Origin: Neobacillus sp. PS3-40
GTDB taxonomy: Bacteria > Bacillota > Bacilli > Bacillales > Cytobacillaceae
Assembly: GCF_030915485.1 (NCBI RefSeq)
Contig: NZ_CP133266.1
Span: 4,395,107 to 4,459,106 of the forward strand
Direction of reading: 5' to 3'
Length of the DNA stretch: 64,000 bases
The notes below the pieces were generated by a model. That model had not been told where the DNA came from and made no database searches. It was given only the letters and a program-made list of their open reading frames with translations. The first letter of the stretch is position 1. Every line of letters starts with the position of its first letter. Positions 34,962 through 43,825 of the stretch are shown one piece after another. Position numbers and translations under genes: made by a program.

Positions 34962-35065
34962 TTTTTTAGCTAACCAGAATTTATATCCATAAATTCTGCT
35001 AGCGCGCATAAGGGCAACTATGCCTCTGTCATCGCCCATAGGGGCTTGCCAATCGGCGAGTTTTC
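34962..35065. repeat. Dispersed intergenic repeat, copy 1 (about 100 bp)
   Basis: This segment (AACCAGAATTTATATCCATA, AAATTCTGCT, GGGCAACTATGCCTCTGTCA, ATCGCCCATAGGGGCTTGCC) is closely similar over its whole length to 41941-42040, and its last part recurs at 30441. It contains internal stems (AGAATTTATA with TAAATTCT; GGGCAAC...GCCC). It is a Bacillaceae-type interspersed repeat. Confidence 0.75.
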
Positions 35066-35078
35066 TTTATAAAATTAA

Positions 35079-35239
35079 TCAATAAGGTCCTTTTACCATT
35101 AGTACAACAAATTAAATTATGTGATAAATTAGAAACTATTTTAAAATGTACAAATAAAAATAAATTAACAAATGAATCAATGAAATCTGCCCTAAAAATA
35201 ATAGAAAAACATAAATCATTAAATCTAAAGGCACTATGA
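35079..35239 (+). pseudogene. C-terminal gene remnant beside the repeat
   Basis: A start-less frame of 53 codons (KLINKVLLPLVQQIKLCDKLE..., ending KHKSLNLKAL) joins directly onto the dispersed repeat. It is probably the tail of a gene cut by the repeat. Family not recognised. Confidence 0.35.
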
Positions 35240-35379
35240 AACGCTAATCTAAAAAGGATTGCCAAGGATTCTTTCTTAGCAAAAGTAAGAACTGGCTAGA
35301 AACCACAATGTACTATCCCAAATATTCAGTAAGTAGTGGGGCTGGAGACAAATGAATTAATTATTAGGAGAATGTAAAA

Positions 35380-36117
35380 ATGTTAGTAGACAAAATAATA
35401 AAATTCGAAAATAATTATGCTGAAATACAAGCTAATGTAATTGAAAAAACGTATGGAAAAATCTTTTATGATAAAAATAATCCATTTTCATATGATAGCA
35501 ATCATGCATTAATTAATGAGAATACTGACTATGATTCAGCGATAAAGGATATGGTAAATTTTTATGAATCAATAGCTATAACGCCACGAGTGTATACATT
35601 CACAAAAAATATAAGTGCTGTCGGTCAATATTTAGAAACTCAAGGATTTAATAAATCAATTGAGGAGATTTGTTTCTTTGTCCAAAAAAATAAAATAATA
35701 ATAGATATTCCTAAAACAATTGATTTTAAAAGGTTAAAACAAATAGATGAAACCGTTTATGAATTATTCCAATCTGATAGTGATCAAGGGGAGTGGGGTT
35801 ACAAGGCTCTGATAAAGTCAATTGATAAAGAACACTTCTATTTGTTTGGTGGATATGTTGACAATAATTTAGTTTGTATAGCTTCAATTTACAAACAGAA
35901 TGATATTTCAAGGATAAATGATGTATTTACTAAAAAGGATAAAAGAGGAAATGGTTACGGCAGCCAATTAATTAATTTTATAACTGATTTTAATGATAAG
36001 AATCTAAAAACAATAAGTTATTTATATGCTAACAATCATGATGCAATAAAAATATATAAAAAAGCTGGATATGAAGAAATCAATGCCATTATACGGGGAT
36101 GTTATTGGTTGGAGTAA
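35380..36117 (+). CDS. GNAT-family acetyltransferase
   Basis: A 245-aa protein whose C-terminal half (residues about 120-245) is a GNAT domain: the strand VCIASIY, the acetyl-CoA loop KKDKRGNGYGSQLI (R-x-x-G-x-G) and the final IYKKAGYEEIN segment. The N-terminal half is an additional domain of unknown function with partly degenerate GNAT-like spacing. The substrate is unknown. ATG follows AGGAGAATG. It is monocistronic. Confidence 0.8.
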   Translation: MLVDKIIKFENNYAEIQANVIEKTYGKIFYDKNNPFSYDSNHALINENTDYDSAIKDMVNFYESIAITPRVYTFTKNISAVGQYLETQGFNKSIEEICFFVQKNKIIIDIPKTIDFKRLKQIDETVYELFQSDSDQGEWGYKALIKSIDKEHFYLFGGYVDNNLVCIASIYKQNDISRINDVFTKKDKRGNGYGSQLINFITDFNDKNLKTISYLYANNHDAIKIYKKAGYEEINAIIRGCYWLE

Positions 36118-36362
36118 ATTCAAACCTGTTTGAGATCCAAACTGGCAGTTTGATCGTTCATAGGTTTGAAGGATAACAGTTTCTTTCGAGAAAATTAGCC
36201 AATCTCAATATGAGGCAAGGCAATAATTGTATATGGATTCAATCCATATGTTATATAGTAAATATGCATTAATTCTATTAGAAAATTTTTCATTGAAGGT
36301 CAATAAGAGAAGGGATTTTCTTCCTTATTGCCGAATTAGGATAGAAAGAGGTGGGGAAAAAT

Positions 36363-36830
36363 ATGAAAGTAAAAGATTTTATGATCCGTTCTGTGATCAC
36401 TGCTAATGAAAGCGACAGCGTTGAAATGATTTTAAAGAAAATGGCCAAATACAAAATCGGCGGGCTTCCCGTGGTGGACGCAGAGAACCAGTTAAAAGGG
36501 ATTGTTACAGATGGTGATGTGCTAAGGTATTTAACACCCACAGAAGAAAACATGTACATCTATTGGGCTTACTATGTTACGGGTGTACCAGAAATTCCTG
36601 AAACACCGGAAGCAAGCGTAGCATCAAAAAAGGGAGATCACGTTAAAGATTTCATGAAAAAAAAGGTTGCAACAATTAGTGAAGACGATACTCTAAAAAG
36701 TGCCATTGAGCTTTTGGCAAGACATCATTTTAAAAAAATTCCGGTCTTAAATGAAGAAATGAAAGTGGTAGGCATTATCAGCCGCGGAGATATCATCAGA
36801 AGATTATCTGAAAAATTTCTTACAAAATAA
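36363..36830 (+). CDS. Tandem CBS-domain protein
   Basis: A 155-aa protein formed by two CBS domains (KVKDFMIRSVITANESDSV and HVKDFMKKKVATISEDDTL), each followed by a helix and the GLPVVDAENQLKGIVTDGDVL or IPVLNEEMKVVGIISRGDII strand. Pairs of CBS domains bind adenosine nucleotides and act as energy or redox sensors. An insert between them (residues about 60-95) carries aromatic and Pro residues. ATG 36363 follows AAGAGGTGGGG. A terminator follows at 36838. The partner protein is unknown. Confidence 0.88.
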   Translation: MKVKDFMIRSVITANESDSVEMILKKMAKYKIGGLPVVDAENQLKGIVTDGDVLRYLTPTEENMYIYWAYYVTGVPEIPETPEASVASKKGDHVKDFMKKKVATISEDDTLKSAIELLARHHFKKIPVLNEEMKVVGIISRGDIIRRLSEKFLTK

Positions 36831-36837
36831 AATCCTT

Positions 36838-36866
36838 AGAAGACGGTAAATCCGTCTTTTTCTTTA
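36838..36866 (+). terminator. Rho-independent terminator
   Basis: AGACGG pairs with CCGTCT over TAAAT and is followed by TTTTCTTTATTT. Confidence 0.8.
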
Positions 36867-37220
36867 TTTAGGCCCATTGGCTACATTAAATTTACAGTGT
36901 GTAGAAAATTCGATTAAAGAATAATTAGGAGCAAACACAATCGAACTGCCAAACATGAAGGGTATCAATAAAATTATTTCCATTTTAGTTGCGCCATTAC
37001 CGGTAGTTGGAATTGTCCTTATTCATAATGAAAAAACCAGTAAGTCTATAAGTCATTTATTAGAAAAAATTTCGTTGCCCAATATTCTAATTGTTGGCTT
37101 TAAATTGCGGATAAGAACGAGCGAAAATCGTTTAAATTAGACTCATATAAAATACTTTACTATAATTACATTATGTTAACTTAGTGATTATACCTCATTC
37201 AGATGCACGATTATTTATAT

Positions 37221-37252
37221 AGGCTGTTTTCGTAAAATTTGTTGTTTTCGTA
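37221..37252 (+). repeat. Dispersed intergenic motif (copy 2)
   Basis: AGGCTGTTTTCG, seven variable bases and TGTTGTTTTCG match the minus-strand text at 31568-31599. The stretch 36867-37313 otherwise holds only a doubtful 61-codon frame (36955-37140). Confidence 0.5.
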
Positions 37253-37313
37253 ATGAATAATTTGAAATATTTGTATAATATGATAAGATTTTATTAAAAA
37301 AAGGAGGGTATTT

Positions 37314-37472
37314 GTGCAACAAAACCAATTAGTTTCTTTCTTAAGCCTTGGTTCTATCATAATTGCACTTTCGCTTTTATTTCGTTCATCTGCTATTATA
37401 TCAACGATTCTTTTATTAATGGGTTGCGTTTTAGTAGGGTTTGTCTTTTTAAAACTTTTCGCAAACAGTAAA
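37314..37472 (+). CDS. Small membrane protein (52 aa)
   Basis: A 52-aa protein starting at GTG 37314, six bases after AAGGAGGG. It consists of two hydrophobic helices, about residues 8-20 (FLSLGSIIIALSLLF) and 26-45 (AIISTILLLMGCVLVGFCLF), and a basic tail (KTFRKQ). The strong ribosome binding site makes it credible. Function unknown. Confidence 0.55.
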
Positions 37473-37587
37473 AAAAGAAAAGAATAATATAATTTATTTA
37501 CAGCCCTGTCTATGCGGGGTTTTTATATTGCACGTAGCTTTTTTACTGTTGTATAAATTGATTTTTGACACGCTGAGATTTGCATTA

Positions 37588-37728
37588 TCAGGCTTCTCGA
37601 ATGCTTTTGTGAAGTTTTATGATTTTATCTGGTTCGTCTGGAAACAAATCTTGTTTCATAGCATTAAATAACGGTATTTGCTCTGATTTAGATAATTCGC
37701 TGAACTCTTGATATCCGTCTTCCCTCAT
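37588..37728 (-). CDS. Small hypothetical protein (46 aa)
   Basis: A 46-aa acidic, helical frame (MREDGYQEFSELSKSEQ... ending LHKSIREA) starting at ATG 37728, nine bases after AGGGGG. It lacks hydrophobic segments. No family recognised. The codon use resembles real Bacillus genes, but it is short. The remainder of 37473-37938 shows no other gene. Confidence 0.4.
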   Translation of the reverse strand: MREDGYQEFSELSKSEQIPLFNAMKQDLFPDEPDKIIKLHKSIREA

Positions 37729-37938
37729 CCTTTAACGCCCCCTAAACCCCATTGAATCAACTTTTTAACAGTATTCACAATCTATCCGAATATAGCTTTT
37801 ATTTATAATATCCTATCAATAATTACTTCACTAAATAAGTTAAGAGCTATGATATCAAATGAATAAAAATATATGGTACACTATTTTTAAAGTTTTTAAT
37901 CTATTAATTAGAAAAATAAGTAAATTGGAGAGATTCTG

Positions 37939-38652
37939 TTGAAAAAATATACAACGTTATTATTTGATGTAGATGATACACTTCTGGATTTTGATGCTGC
38001 AGAGAGTTTAGCATTGCGATTGCTTTTCGAAGAGCACCATTTTTCTTTAACACCTGAAATTGAAAAGAAGTACAAAACGATAAATAAGGGTCTCTGGAAG
38101 TCCTTTGAAGAAGGCATAATAAATCGTGATGTGGTTTTGAATACTCGTTTTTCTATTCTTTTTAAGGAATACGGTAAGGAAGTGGATGGAACTATTCTCG
38201 AAAAAAGTTTTCGCTCCTATCTTGAACAAGGACATCAACTTAAAGACGGAGCCTTCGATTTAATATCAGACTTACAAAATCAGTATGACTTATATATTGT
38301 GACGAATGGTGATTCTAAAACACAAGATAGGCGTTTACGTGATTCAGGATTATATCCGTTATTCAAGGATATTTTTGTCTCGGATGTCACTGGCTTTCAA
38401 AAACCGATGAAGGGCTTTTTTGATTATGTCATTGCGAGAATTCCTAATTTCAAAGTGAATCAAACATTAATTATTGGAGATTCCTTAAGTTCAGATATTA
38501 AAGGTGGCAATCTAGCAGGGATTGATACATGTTGGTTTAATCCAGAAATGAAACACAATAACTCTGATATTATTCCAACCTATGAAATTCAAAAACTCGA
38601 GGATCTTTATCGAATTTTAACTGGAAAAGATAGTAGAATAAGCATTCGTTAG
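37939..38652 (+). CDS. HAD-family nucleotidase, YjjG-like
   Basis: A 237-aa HAD hydrolase of the YjjG type (noncanonical pyrimidine nucleotidase), dephosphorylating nucleoside monophosphates. HAD motifs: I = LLFDVDDTLLDFD with nucleophile Asp, II = IVTNGD, III = QKPMKGFFDYV lysine, IV = IIGDSLSSDIKGG. The cap helix bundle lies between residues 17 and 95. The start is TTG or the following frame at 37939, after GGAGAG. It is monocistronic. Confidence 0.88.
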   Translation: MKKYTTLLFDVDDTLLDFDAAESLALRLLFEEHHFSLTPEIEKKYKTINKGLWKSFEEGIINRDVVLNTRFSILFKEYGKEVDGTILEKSFRSYLEQGHQLKDGAFDLISDLQNQYDLYIVTNGDSKTQDRRLRDSGLYPLFKDIFVSDVTGFQKPMKGFFDYVIARIPNFKVNQTLIIGDSLSSDIKGGNLAGIDTCWFNPEMKHNNSDIIPTYEIQKLEDLYRILTGKDSRISIR

Positions 38653-38836
38653 TTATTCTTTTAATGAAGAGCTTTTCAACTTATGCTCGCCTCGATTATT
38701 GTATTTTTGATGCTAAACAACAGTAAAGCTCAAAAAATGATGACAACAACTTATTGACCGAATGTCTTGGTCTTTCCTTTTATTTACTAATATGTGATAA
38801 ACTAACTATTAAAGTGGTAAAGAGAGGGCTGAGAGG

Positions 38837-39082
38837 ATGAACAATAATCATCATGAGAACAATCAAGAGGATGAACAAAAAGAACAAAAGGAACAAAAGG
38901 AAAAGAAACAAGAATTGGTAAAGGAACTATTAGATAATCAATTTACGTTCGGGCTATTTTCTCTTGGAAAATATGAGAAAATGGCAGAAAAAAACCCTAA
39001 AAAAGCTTATATGATGGTTTTTGGGCCTGTAATTTTTGTTGTAATAGTTTTTGGGCTTGTATATTGGATTTTTGTAAAATGA
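38837..39082 (+). CDS. Small membrane protein with charged N-terminus (81 aa)
   Basis: An 81-aa protein. The first 35 residues are extremely rich in Glu, Gln, Lys and Asn (EDEQKEQKEQKEKKQELVKE), and one membrane helix occupies residues 60-79 (MMVFGPVIFVVIVFGLVYWIF). ATG follows AGAGAGGGCTGAGAGG. It is likely a cytoplasm-facing single-pass protein. Function unknown. Confidence 0.65.
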   Translation: MNNNHHENNQEDEQKEQKEQKEKKQELVKELLDNQFTFGLFSLGKYEKMAEKNPKKAYMMVFGPVIFVVIVFGLVYWIFVK

Positions 39083-39661
39083 TTATCTCTGATTTTATTG
39101 TTTTTCTTTCATCCTTCATAAAAAACATTTCATCTATGCTACTTTTAATTTCGTTTTAATAACAACGCTATACTTTAACATAACCTAAAAATCAGTATTT
39201 TTTTCTAATCCGTTTCATTTTTGAAATCGCAAAAGTTACTAATATCTACTTCGATTACGAAAGTTTGGTGCCTGACACCCGGTGCATATCTAAGCGCACA
39301 AGGGGCAGGTACCTTTTTTTACCAAACAATTTATAATAATATGGGCGCAAAGGGGCAAAAGAATTTTACATAAATTAGTAGTTTGAAATAGTACATCAGA
39401 ATAAGATTCTAGTATAATAAAAGGATTGGAATACCCCCCATAATTGATATGTTATTTCTATTTTATTAAGGTCTCCGGTCTTATTTCCAATAAAATCAGT
39501 TCAACGCAATGCTTGTGGCCCCATTAATCGAGCAATAAATAAAGTTGACAATATCAAGGTTCTATAATATTTGTCAATTAGACCTAATGTCAATTAGTTA
39601 ATGAATAAAGATACTTTTAAACTTTAGAACATGTAAACCAATAATCCTGAGGTGATGGGCC
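39083..39661. other. Intergenic stretch with a GGTGCCTGACACC palindromic element
   Basis: No gene is visible in these 579 bases. At 39267-39279 lies GGTGCCTGACACC, followed by a G-rich segment (GGGGCAGGTACC, 39312-39323). This text is part of a widespread Bacillus intergenic repeat (GGTGTCAGGCACC). The last 60 bases lead to the ribosome binding site TGAGGTGATGG of the next gene. Confidence 0.5.
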
Positions 39662-41044
39662 ATGCGTAAAATTAAAATAATTATTATAAGCAGTCTGATC
39701 ATGATAATTGCACTCGTATTTGCAGGTATCTACTACTATCAGTCAACTCGATTCAATTCGAATATCACGATCAATGACACTAAAGTTGGGGGACTAACTG
39801 CGGATCAAGCAATAAAAAAATTAAAATCAACTGTATTAAAAAATGTAGTCTTTGTCGGACAAGAACAAATTTTTGATGGAAAAGATACGAAAATGGAATT
39901 TACGAATAATGATATGACTGGAGTTAAGAAGTTATTAAGAAGACAGCAGACCTTTTTCCCTACTTCAAAGGCAAAAAGTTATTTGTTTATACCAGGCAAA
40001 GCGGATTATTATCAAAGCAAAACCATGAAAAAGAAAATAGAAGAAAAGCTCATATTAATGAATAAGGGCTTAAAAGCACCACAAGATGCCGAAGCCCATT
40101 TAGAACAGGGTAAAATGATCGTCTCCAAAAGCATTAATGGAAAGCAGTTCGATGTGGCTAGTTTGGTAAAGGATTATCAGAAGCAGGAATTCAATAGTGA
40201 AATCCATCTGAATGCCGTATATTTGCAGCCTATCAAAGCGGACAGCCCAATTGTGAAACAAGAAATGAAAATGCTGCAAGAACTCGTTCAACGAACCATT
40301 GATTATAAGGTACAGAACAAAGATTATTCTTTTATAGCAAGCGATTTAATTAAAAATGCATCAGTGTCAAAAAAAATGAAATATAGCATTAATACAAGCG
40401 ATATTCAGAAGAAGGTTGCTGAAATTGACCGTTCTCAATCGACATTAAATAAAAATTATACATTTAAGACCCATTCAGGTTCAGTAATATCGGTAAAAGG
40501 GGAATCCTATGGCTGGGCAATTGACGTTGGCGCCGAAACAAAGCGGATTCAGGAAGCTTTTGAAAAAGGGGAAAAAGCCATACTTGCCTATAATATCTAT
40601 GGTATTGGTTGGAACACTTATGGCATCGGCTATCATAATCCAACGAACAATGGAATTGGGAACACATATGCGGAAGTGTCAATTAAGGAACAGCGCATTT
40701 GGATTTATAAAAATGGGCAATTAAAAGTTACAACACCAGTGGTAACAGGCAGACATGACACCCATGAAGACACACCAAAAGGCCTGTGGTATATCATGTT
40801 TAAAGAATCACCTTCCATCCTACAGGGCAGTGAAGTAGGCAATCCGAATTATTCAGTTAAAGTTGACTATTGGGCACCCTTTACTCTCGGAGGAGTTGGG
40901 TTCCACGATGCCAGCTGGAGGAAAAATTGGGCGAGTACTGCCTACCTTAAAAAAGGATCTGGTGGATGCGTCAATACACCACCAAGTATTATGAAAGCCG
41001 TGTATGACAATCTAGCCCAAAACGAACCAGTTGTCGTTTATTAA
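39662..41044 (+). CDS. L,D-transpeptidase with N-terminal PG-binding domain
   Basis: A 460-aa membrane-anchored L,D-transpeptidase. A membrane helix (IIIISSLIMIIALVFAGIYY) is followed by a double PG_binding_4-type region (residues about 40-320, with ITINDTKVGGLTADQAIKKL) and the YkuD catalytic domain (residues about 340-460). The catalytic motif is GFHDASWR ... GSGGCVNTP with the active Cys. Such enzymes make 3-3 crosslinks or attach proteins to the wall outside the cell. ATG follows GAGGTGATGGGCC. It is monocistronic. Confidence 0.9.
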   Translation: MRKIKIIIISSLIMIIALVFAGIYYYQSTRFNSNITINDTKVGGLTADQAIKKLKSTVLKNVVFVGQEQIFDGKDTKMEFTNNDMTGVKKLLRRQQTFFPTSKAKSYLFIPGKADYYQSKTMKKKIEEKLILMNKGLKAPQDAEAHLEQGKMIVSKSINGKQFDVASLVKDYQKQEFNSEIHLNAVYLQPIKADSPIVKQEMKMLQELVQRTIDYKVQNKDYSFIASDLIKNASVSKKMKYSINTSDIQKKVAEIDRSQSTLNKNYTFKTHSGSVISVKGESYGWAIDVGAETKRIQEAFEKGEKAILAYNIYGIGWNTYGIGYHNPTNNGIGNTYAEVSIKEQRIWIYKNGQLKVTTPVVTGRHDTHEDTPKGLWYIMFKESPSILQGSEVGNPNYSVKVDYWAPFTLGGVGFHDASWRKNWASTAYLKKGSGGCVNTPPSIMKAVYDNLAQNEPVVVY

Positions 41045-41174
41045 GGAATGAAAATCCATCAACGTGCCAACTGAGCCAAATTCGCAGTGAACGTTTCGAG
41101 TACCCGTTTAATAAACAACAAGTCGTTAATGAATTTATAACGCACTGGAATTAAATTTATAAGGGGGAAATTTT

Positions 41175-41498
41175 ATGATAGTTGTAACGAAAGAGAAGAT
41201 TGAAGGATATGAAATTAAGGAAGTATTAGGGGCTTGTTTTGGCCTTGTTGTGAGAAGTCGCGGATTTGCTGGTCAGATTACTGCTGCATTTAGGTCCCTT
41301 GTAGGTGGGGAAATTTATGAATATACGGAAATGCTTGAAGACGCAAGAAAACAAGCATTAGATCGCTTAAACCAAAATGCCCAGGCAATGGGCGCCAATG
41401 CAGTCGTCATGTTTCGATTTGATTCAGGCGAAATTGGTCAAAACATGAGCGAGATTGTTGCATATGGCACAGCAGTTATTGTAGAAAAGGTTGATTAA
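41175..41498 (+). CDS. YbjQ-family (UPF0145) protein
   Basis: A 107-aa protein of the YbjQ/UPF0145 heavy-metal-binding-like family, which forms pentamers. Hallmarks are GYEIKEVLGACFGLVVRSRG, the GGEIYEYTEMLEDARKQALDRL helix and the GANAVVMFRFDSGEIG strand. ATG follows AAGGGGGAAATTTT. Its biochemical role is not established. A small membrane-protein gene starts three bases downstream and is probably co-translated. Confidence 0.88.
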   Translation: MIVVTKEKIEGYEIKEVLGACFGLVVRSRGFAGQITAAFRSLVGGEIYEYTEMLEDARKQALDRLNQNAQAMGANAVVMFRFDSGEIGQNMSEIVAYGTAVIVEKVD

Positions 41499-41500
41499 GA

Positions 41501-41749
41501 ATGAACTGGTTTTGGTATTATCTATTATTTCAAATCTGCATCATCATTTTCTTTTGGATCTTTTCCAAACGAAAAGACAAGCGCTATAAAATAAATAATA
41601 CCCTAACAGAAGACTTCGAGCCAACACAAGAAGTCTCCATTGATCCAGTTTCAAAGGTGTTGAAACGAGTCTATGTGAATCGGAACACCGGAGAGCGAAA
41701 ATATATTGATGAAAAAGGGGAAAATGACCATAATCGAAAAAGAAAGTAA
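41501..41749 (+). CDS. Small membrane protein paired with YbjQ-family gene (82 aa)
   Basis: An 82-aa protein with one N-terminal membrane helix (residues 2-21, WFWYYLLFQICIIIFFWIF) followed by a basic, soluble tail that ends in DEKGENDHNRKRK. It begins just after the YbjQ-like gene. Known YbjQ-family genes are sometimes next to membrane proteins, so the two may form a complex (inference). No motif is recognised. Confidence 0.65.
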   Translation: MNWFWYYLLFQICIIIFFWIFSKRKDKRYKINNTLTEDFEPTQEVSIDPVSKVLKRVYVNRNTGERKYIDEKGENDHNRKRK

Positions 41750-41892
41750 TTTTGGTCAAACAGCATAGTTATAGGGTACGCTATAACTCCTAGCACTGGG
41801 TAGGGGATTTTACTTTTGCCAGAGGCAAACATTTGAGGCCATTCAATACTCCAAGTTGTGTTTGATGAAGCAATCTATGTTTGAAAAATAAA

Positions 41893-41947
41893 TAGGCTAA
41901 TTCAATGGGGTCATCATTTAACGACCTTGTGAATTAGCCTTTTTTTA
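41893..41947 (+). terminator. Rho-independent terminator
   Basis: AGGCTAATTCA pairs with TGAATTAGCCT and is followed by TTTTTTT. Confidence 0.85.
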
Positions 41948-42040
41948 GCAAACCAGAATTTATATCAATAAATTCTGCTGGCGCATACGGGCAACTACGC
42001 TTTCGTCATCGCCCTAAGGGGCTCGCTAAACAGCAATTTT
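41941..42040. repeat. Dispersed intergenic repeat, copy 2 (about 100 bp)
   Basis: This is the second full copy of the repeat at 34962-35065, in the same orientation (AACCAGAATTTATATC, AAATTCTGCTGGCGCATA, GGGCAACTACGCTTTCGTCA, TCGCCCTAAGGGGCTCGC). It starts within the T run of the terminator just upstream. Confidence 0.75.
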
Positions 42041-42049
42041 TCTATAATA

Positions 42050-42783
42050 TTATTGAGCAGTATAGCCCCCGTCAATGATTAATGAACTTCCAGTCATAAA
42101 CTCATTTTCGCATAAAAAGACAATGGCATGAGCAATCTCTTCAGGTCTGCCGAGTCTTCCGATAGGATGCTGAGCCACTAGCCCTTCATAAAAATCACCG
42201 AGTGCTTCTTTGTTAACCATTCCCGTTTCTACATACCCTGGACAAATGGCATTGACTCGGATGTTTTGCGAAGCATATTCTAATGCAAGTGATTTTGTTA
42301 GAATATTGACAGCTCCTTTAGAAGCATTGTAGGCAAAAGCACCTGCTTGACCGACATGGCCTAAAATACTGGCCGTATTCACAATCGATCCTCCACCGGT
42401 TTTCAACATTTCACGTATGGCATATTTGGCTCCAAAAAACACTCCATTTTGATTCACTTTAATTACGTTATTGTAATCATCAAAAGATGGCAGCAAGTAC
42501 TCCCACTCCAGCATTATTCACTAATATATCAACAGCTCCGAAAGTTTTGAACGGCATCTGCCACCAATTGTTCAACCGACGATTCATTCGACATATCCGC
42601 CTGAATAAAAGAAACCTCCAAGCCTTTTTCCTTCAATTCCTTTTCAGCTTCTTTTCCTGTTTTTTCGTTATAATCCGCTAAAATAACCTTCACGCCTTTT
42701 TGACCAAATGCCTCCGCCGTTGCCAATCCAATGCCGGAAGCTCCTCCTGTCACAATTGCGACTTTACCATTTAATGAAATCAA
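42050..42783 (-). pseudogene. Short-chain dehydrogenase gene with two frameshifts
   Basis: The three parts together give a complete SDR of about 245 aa. The N-terminal frame (42783 to about 42545) has the TGGASGIGLATAEAF cofactor loop. A middle piece in a second frame (about 42550-42487) reads FGAVDILVNNAGVGVLAAIF. The C-terminal frame (42514-42050) has the catalytic YNASKGAVNIL and SSLIIDGGY end. One frame change lies near 42547 and another near 42490. Without them the enzyme would be intact and typical. It is either a young pseudogene or carries sequencing errors. The start follows AAGGAGG. Confidence 0.85.
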
Positions 42784-43329
42784 TCGTATTCCTCCTTTGG
42801 ATATTGGTTATTATTTGAATAAACTGCTTTCTATTTTTAGATTTACCTAAATATTATAAAAATTACAATTTATTTCTATGAAAAAACAATCATTAATAAC
42901 CAAAACAATAGGATAATATTGAAAATCTAAATGATGTAAAAAAAGGCCAGCTTATAACTAGCCTTTAGCATAATTTTGCTTTGAGATAGTTCGTACAAGC
43001 AACGATTACTCCCAAATCAATTACAGTAATTCACTTAATAGTTCACCTTACTTGAATATCTTTATTCAATATTCATGGTACTTTTCTTTAAATAAGAAAA
43101 GTGCTTTTTTGTTTTTTACTAATCCATTTTTTTAAAGCGTTGTGGTTACTAAGAACAATTACTATTTCCAAAGTTAGATGTCTAACGCCGGGGAGTTAGC
43201 ATGAAAACGTACCAGGGTGAAAATTATTTTATTGTTTAGAATGGGTTAAAAAAGCTATAATTCAATATTTTTATACATATAATGTAAACTTTTCATAAAG
43301 TTATACGTCTATTCAGAAGGAGGACGAAG
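42784..43329. other. Intergenic stretch with terminator-like stems
   Basis: No gene is visible. A stem at 42946-42966 (AAAGGCCAG / CTAGCCTTT) and a better one at 43078-43110 are present. The end leads to the ribosome binding site AGAAGGAGG of the sigma-factor gene. Confidence 0.5.
43078..43112 (+). terminator. Rho-independent terminator
   Basis: GTACTTTTCTT pairs with AAGAAAAGTGC and is followed by TTTTTTGTTTTTT. Confidence 0.7.
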
Positions 43330-43825
43330 ATGGATGGCATAAATAAGAATAAAGAACTCAATACAGAACTTACTATCGTATATAGGCACTTACGTAAGTT
43401 GGGCATCGCACCGGCGGATGAGGATGTTGTTCAGGAAACTGTTTATAGATACCTACTTTACCGCTATTATCCAGACCTCATAGACACGCAGTTGTCTAAT
43501 ACGGGTAGCGTTAAATTTTCATTATGATCAGTGTCGGAAGCTACGAAGGGTGGAACTGAATTTAAACGAGGGACTTCTTGAGATTAATAGTAAGGATCGT
43601 CCTGAGACAATTCTTCTCGAAAAAGAAAAGAGCCGTGAGCTTGGATATGCACTTTCTCAGTTAAAGCCTCATTTTCAAGAGTTGATGCTATTAAAGTATC
43701 ATTCCGGCCTAATGTACGCTGAAATTTCGAAATTACTAGAAATGAGCGTTAGTTCAATTAAGACAAATATATTTAGGGAGAGGAAAAAGTTGGCAAATAT
43801 TTTTAAGGAGGCAAACCATGAGTGA
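43330..43825 (+). pseudogene. ECF sigma factor gene with a frameshift
   Basis: Two overlapping frames form one small sigma factor. The first (43330-43527) holds region 2 (LNTELTIVYRHLRKLGIAPADEDVVQ, YLLYRYYPDLID). The second frame, from about 43495 onward, continues RVALNFHYDQCRKLRRVELN and holds region 4 (LKPHFQELMLLKYHSGLMYAEI, then VSSIKTNIFRERKKL). The break lies near 43485-43500, where a short duplicated or altered stretch (GCAGTTGTCTAATACGGG) appears. The anti-sigma gene downstream is intact and overlaps its stop by eight bases. The sigma factor is probably dead unless the break is an error. Confidence 0.75.

Noticed and set aside
36955..37140. 61-codon ORF
   Set aside because: It has no ribosome binding site, and its hydrophobic start followed by an unrelated tail does not look like a real protein.
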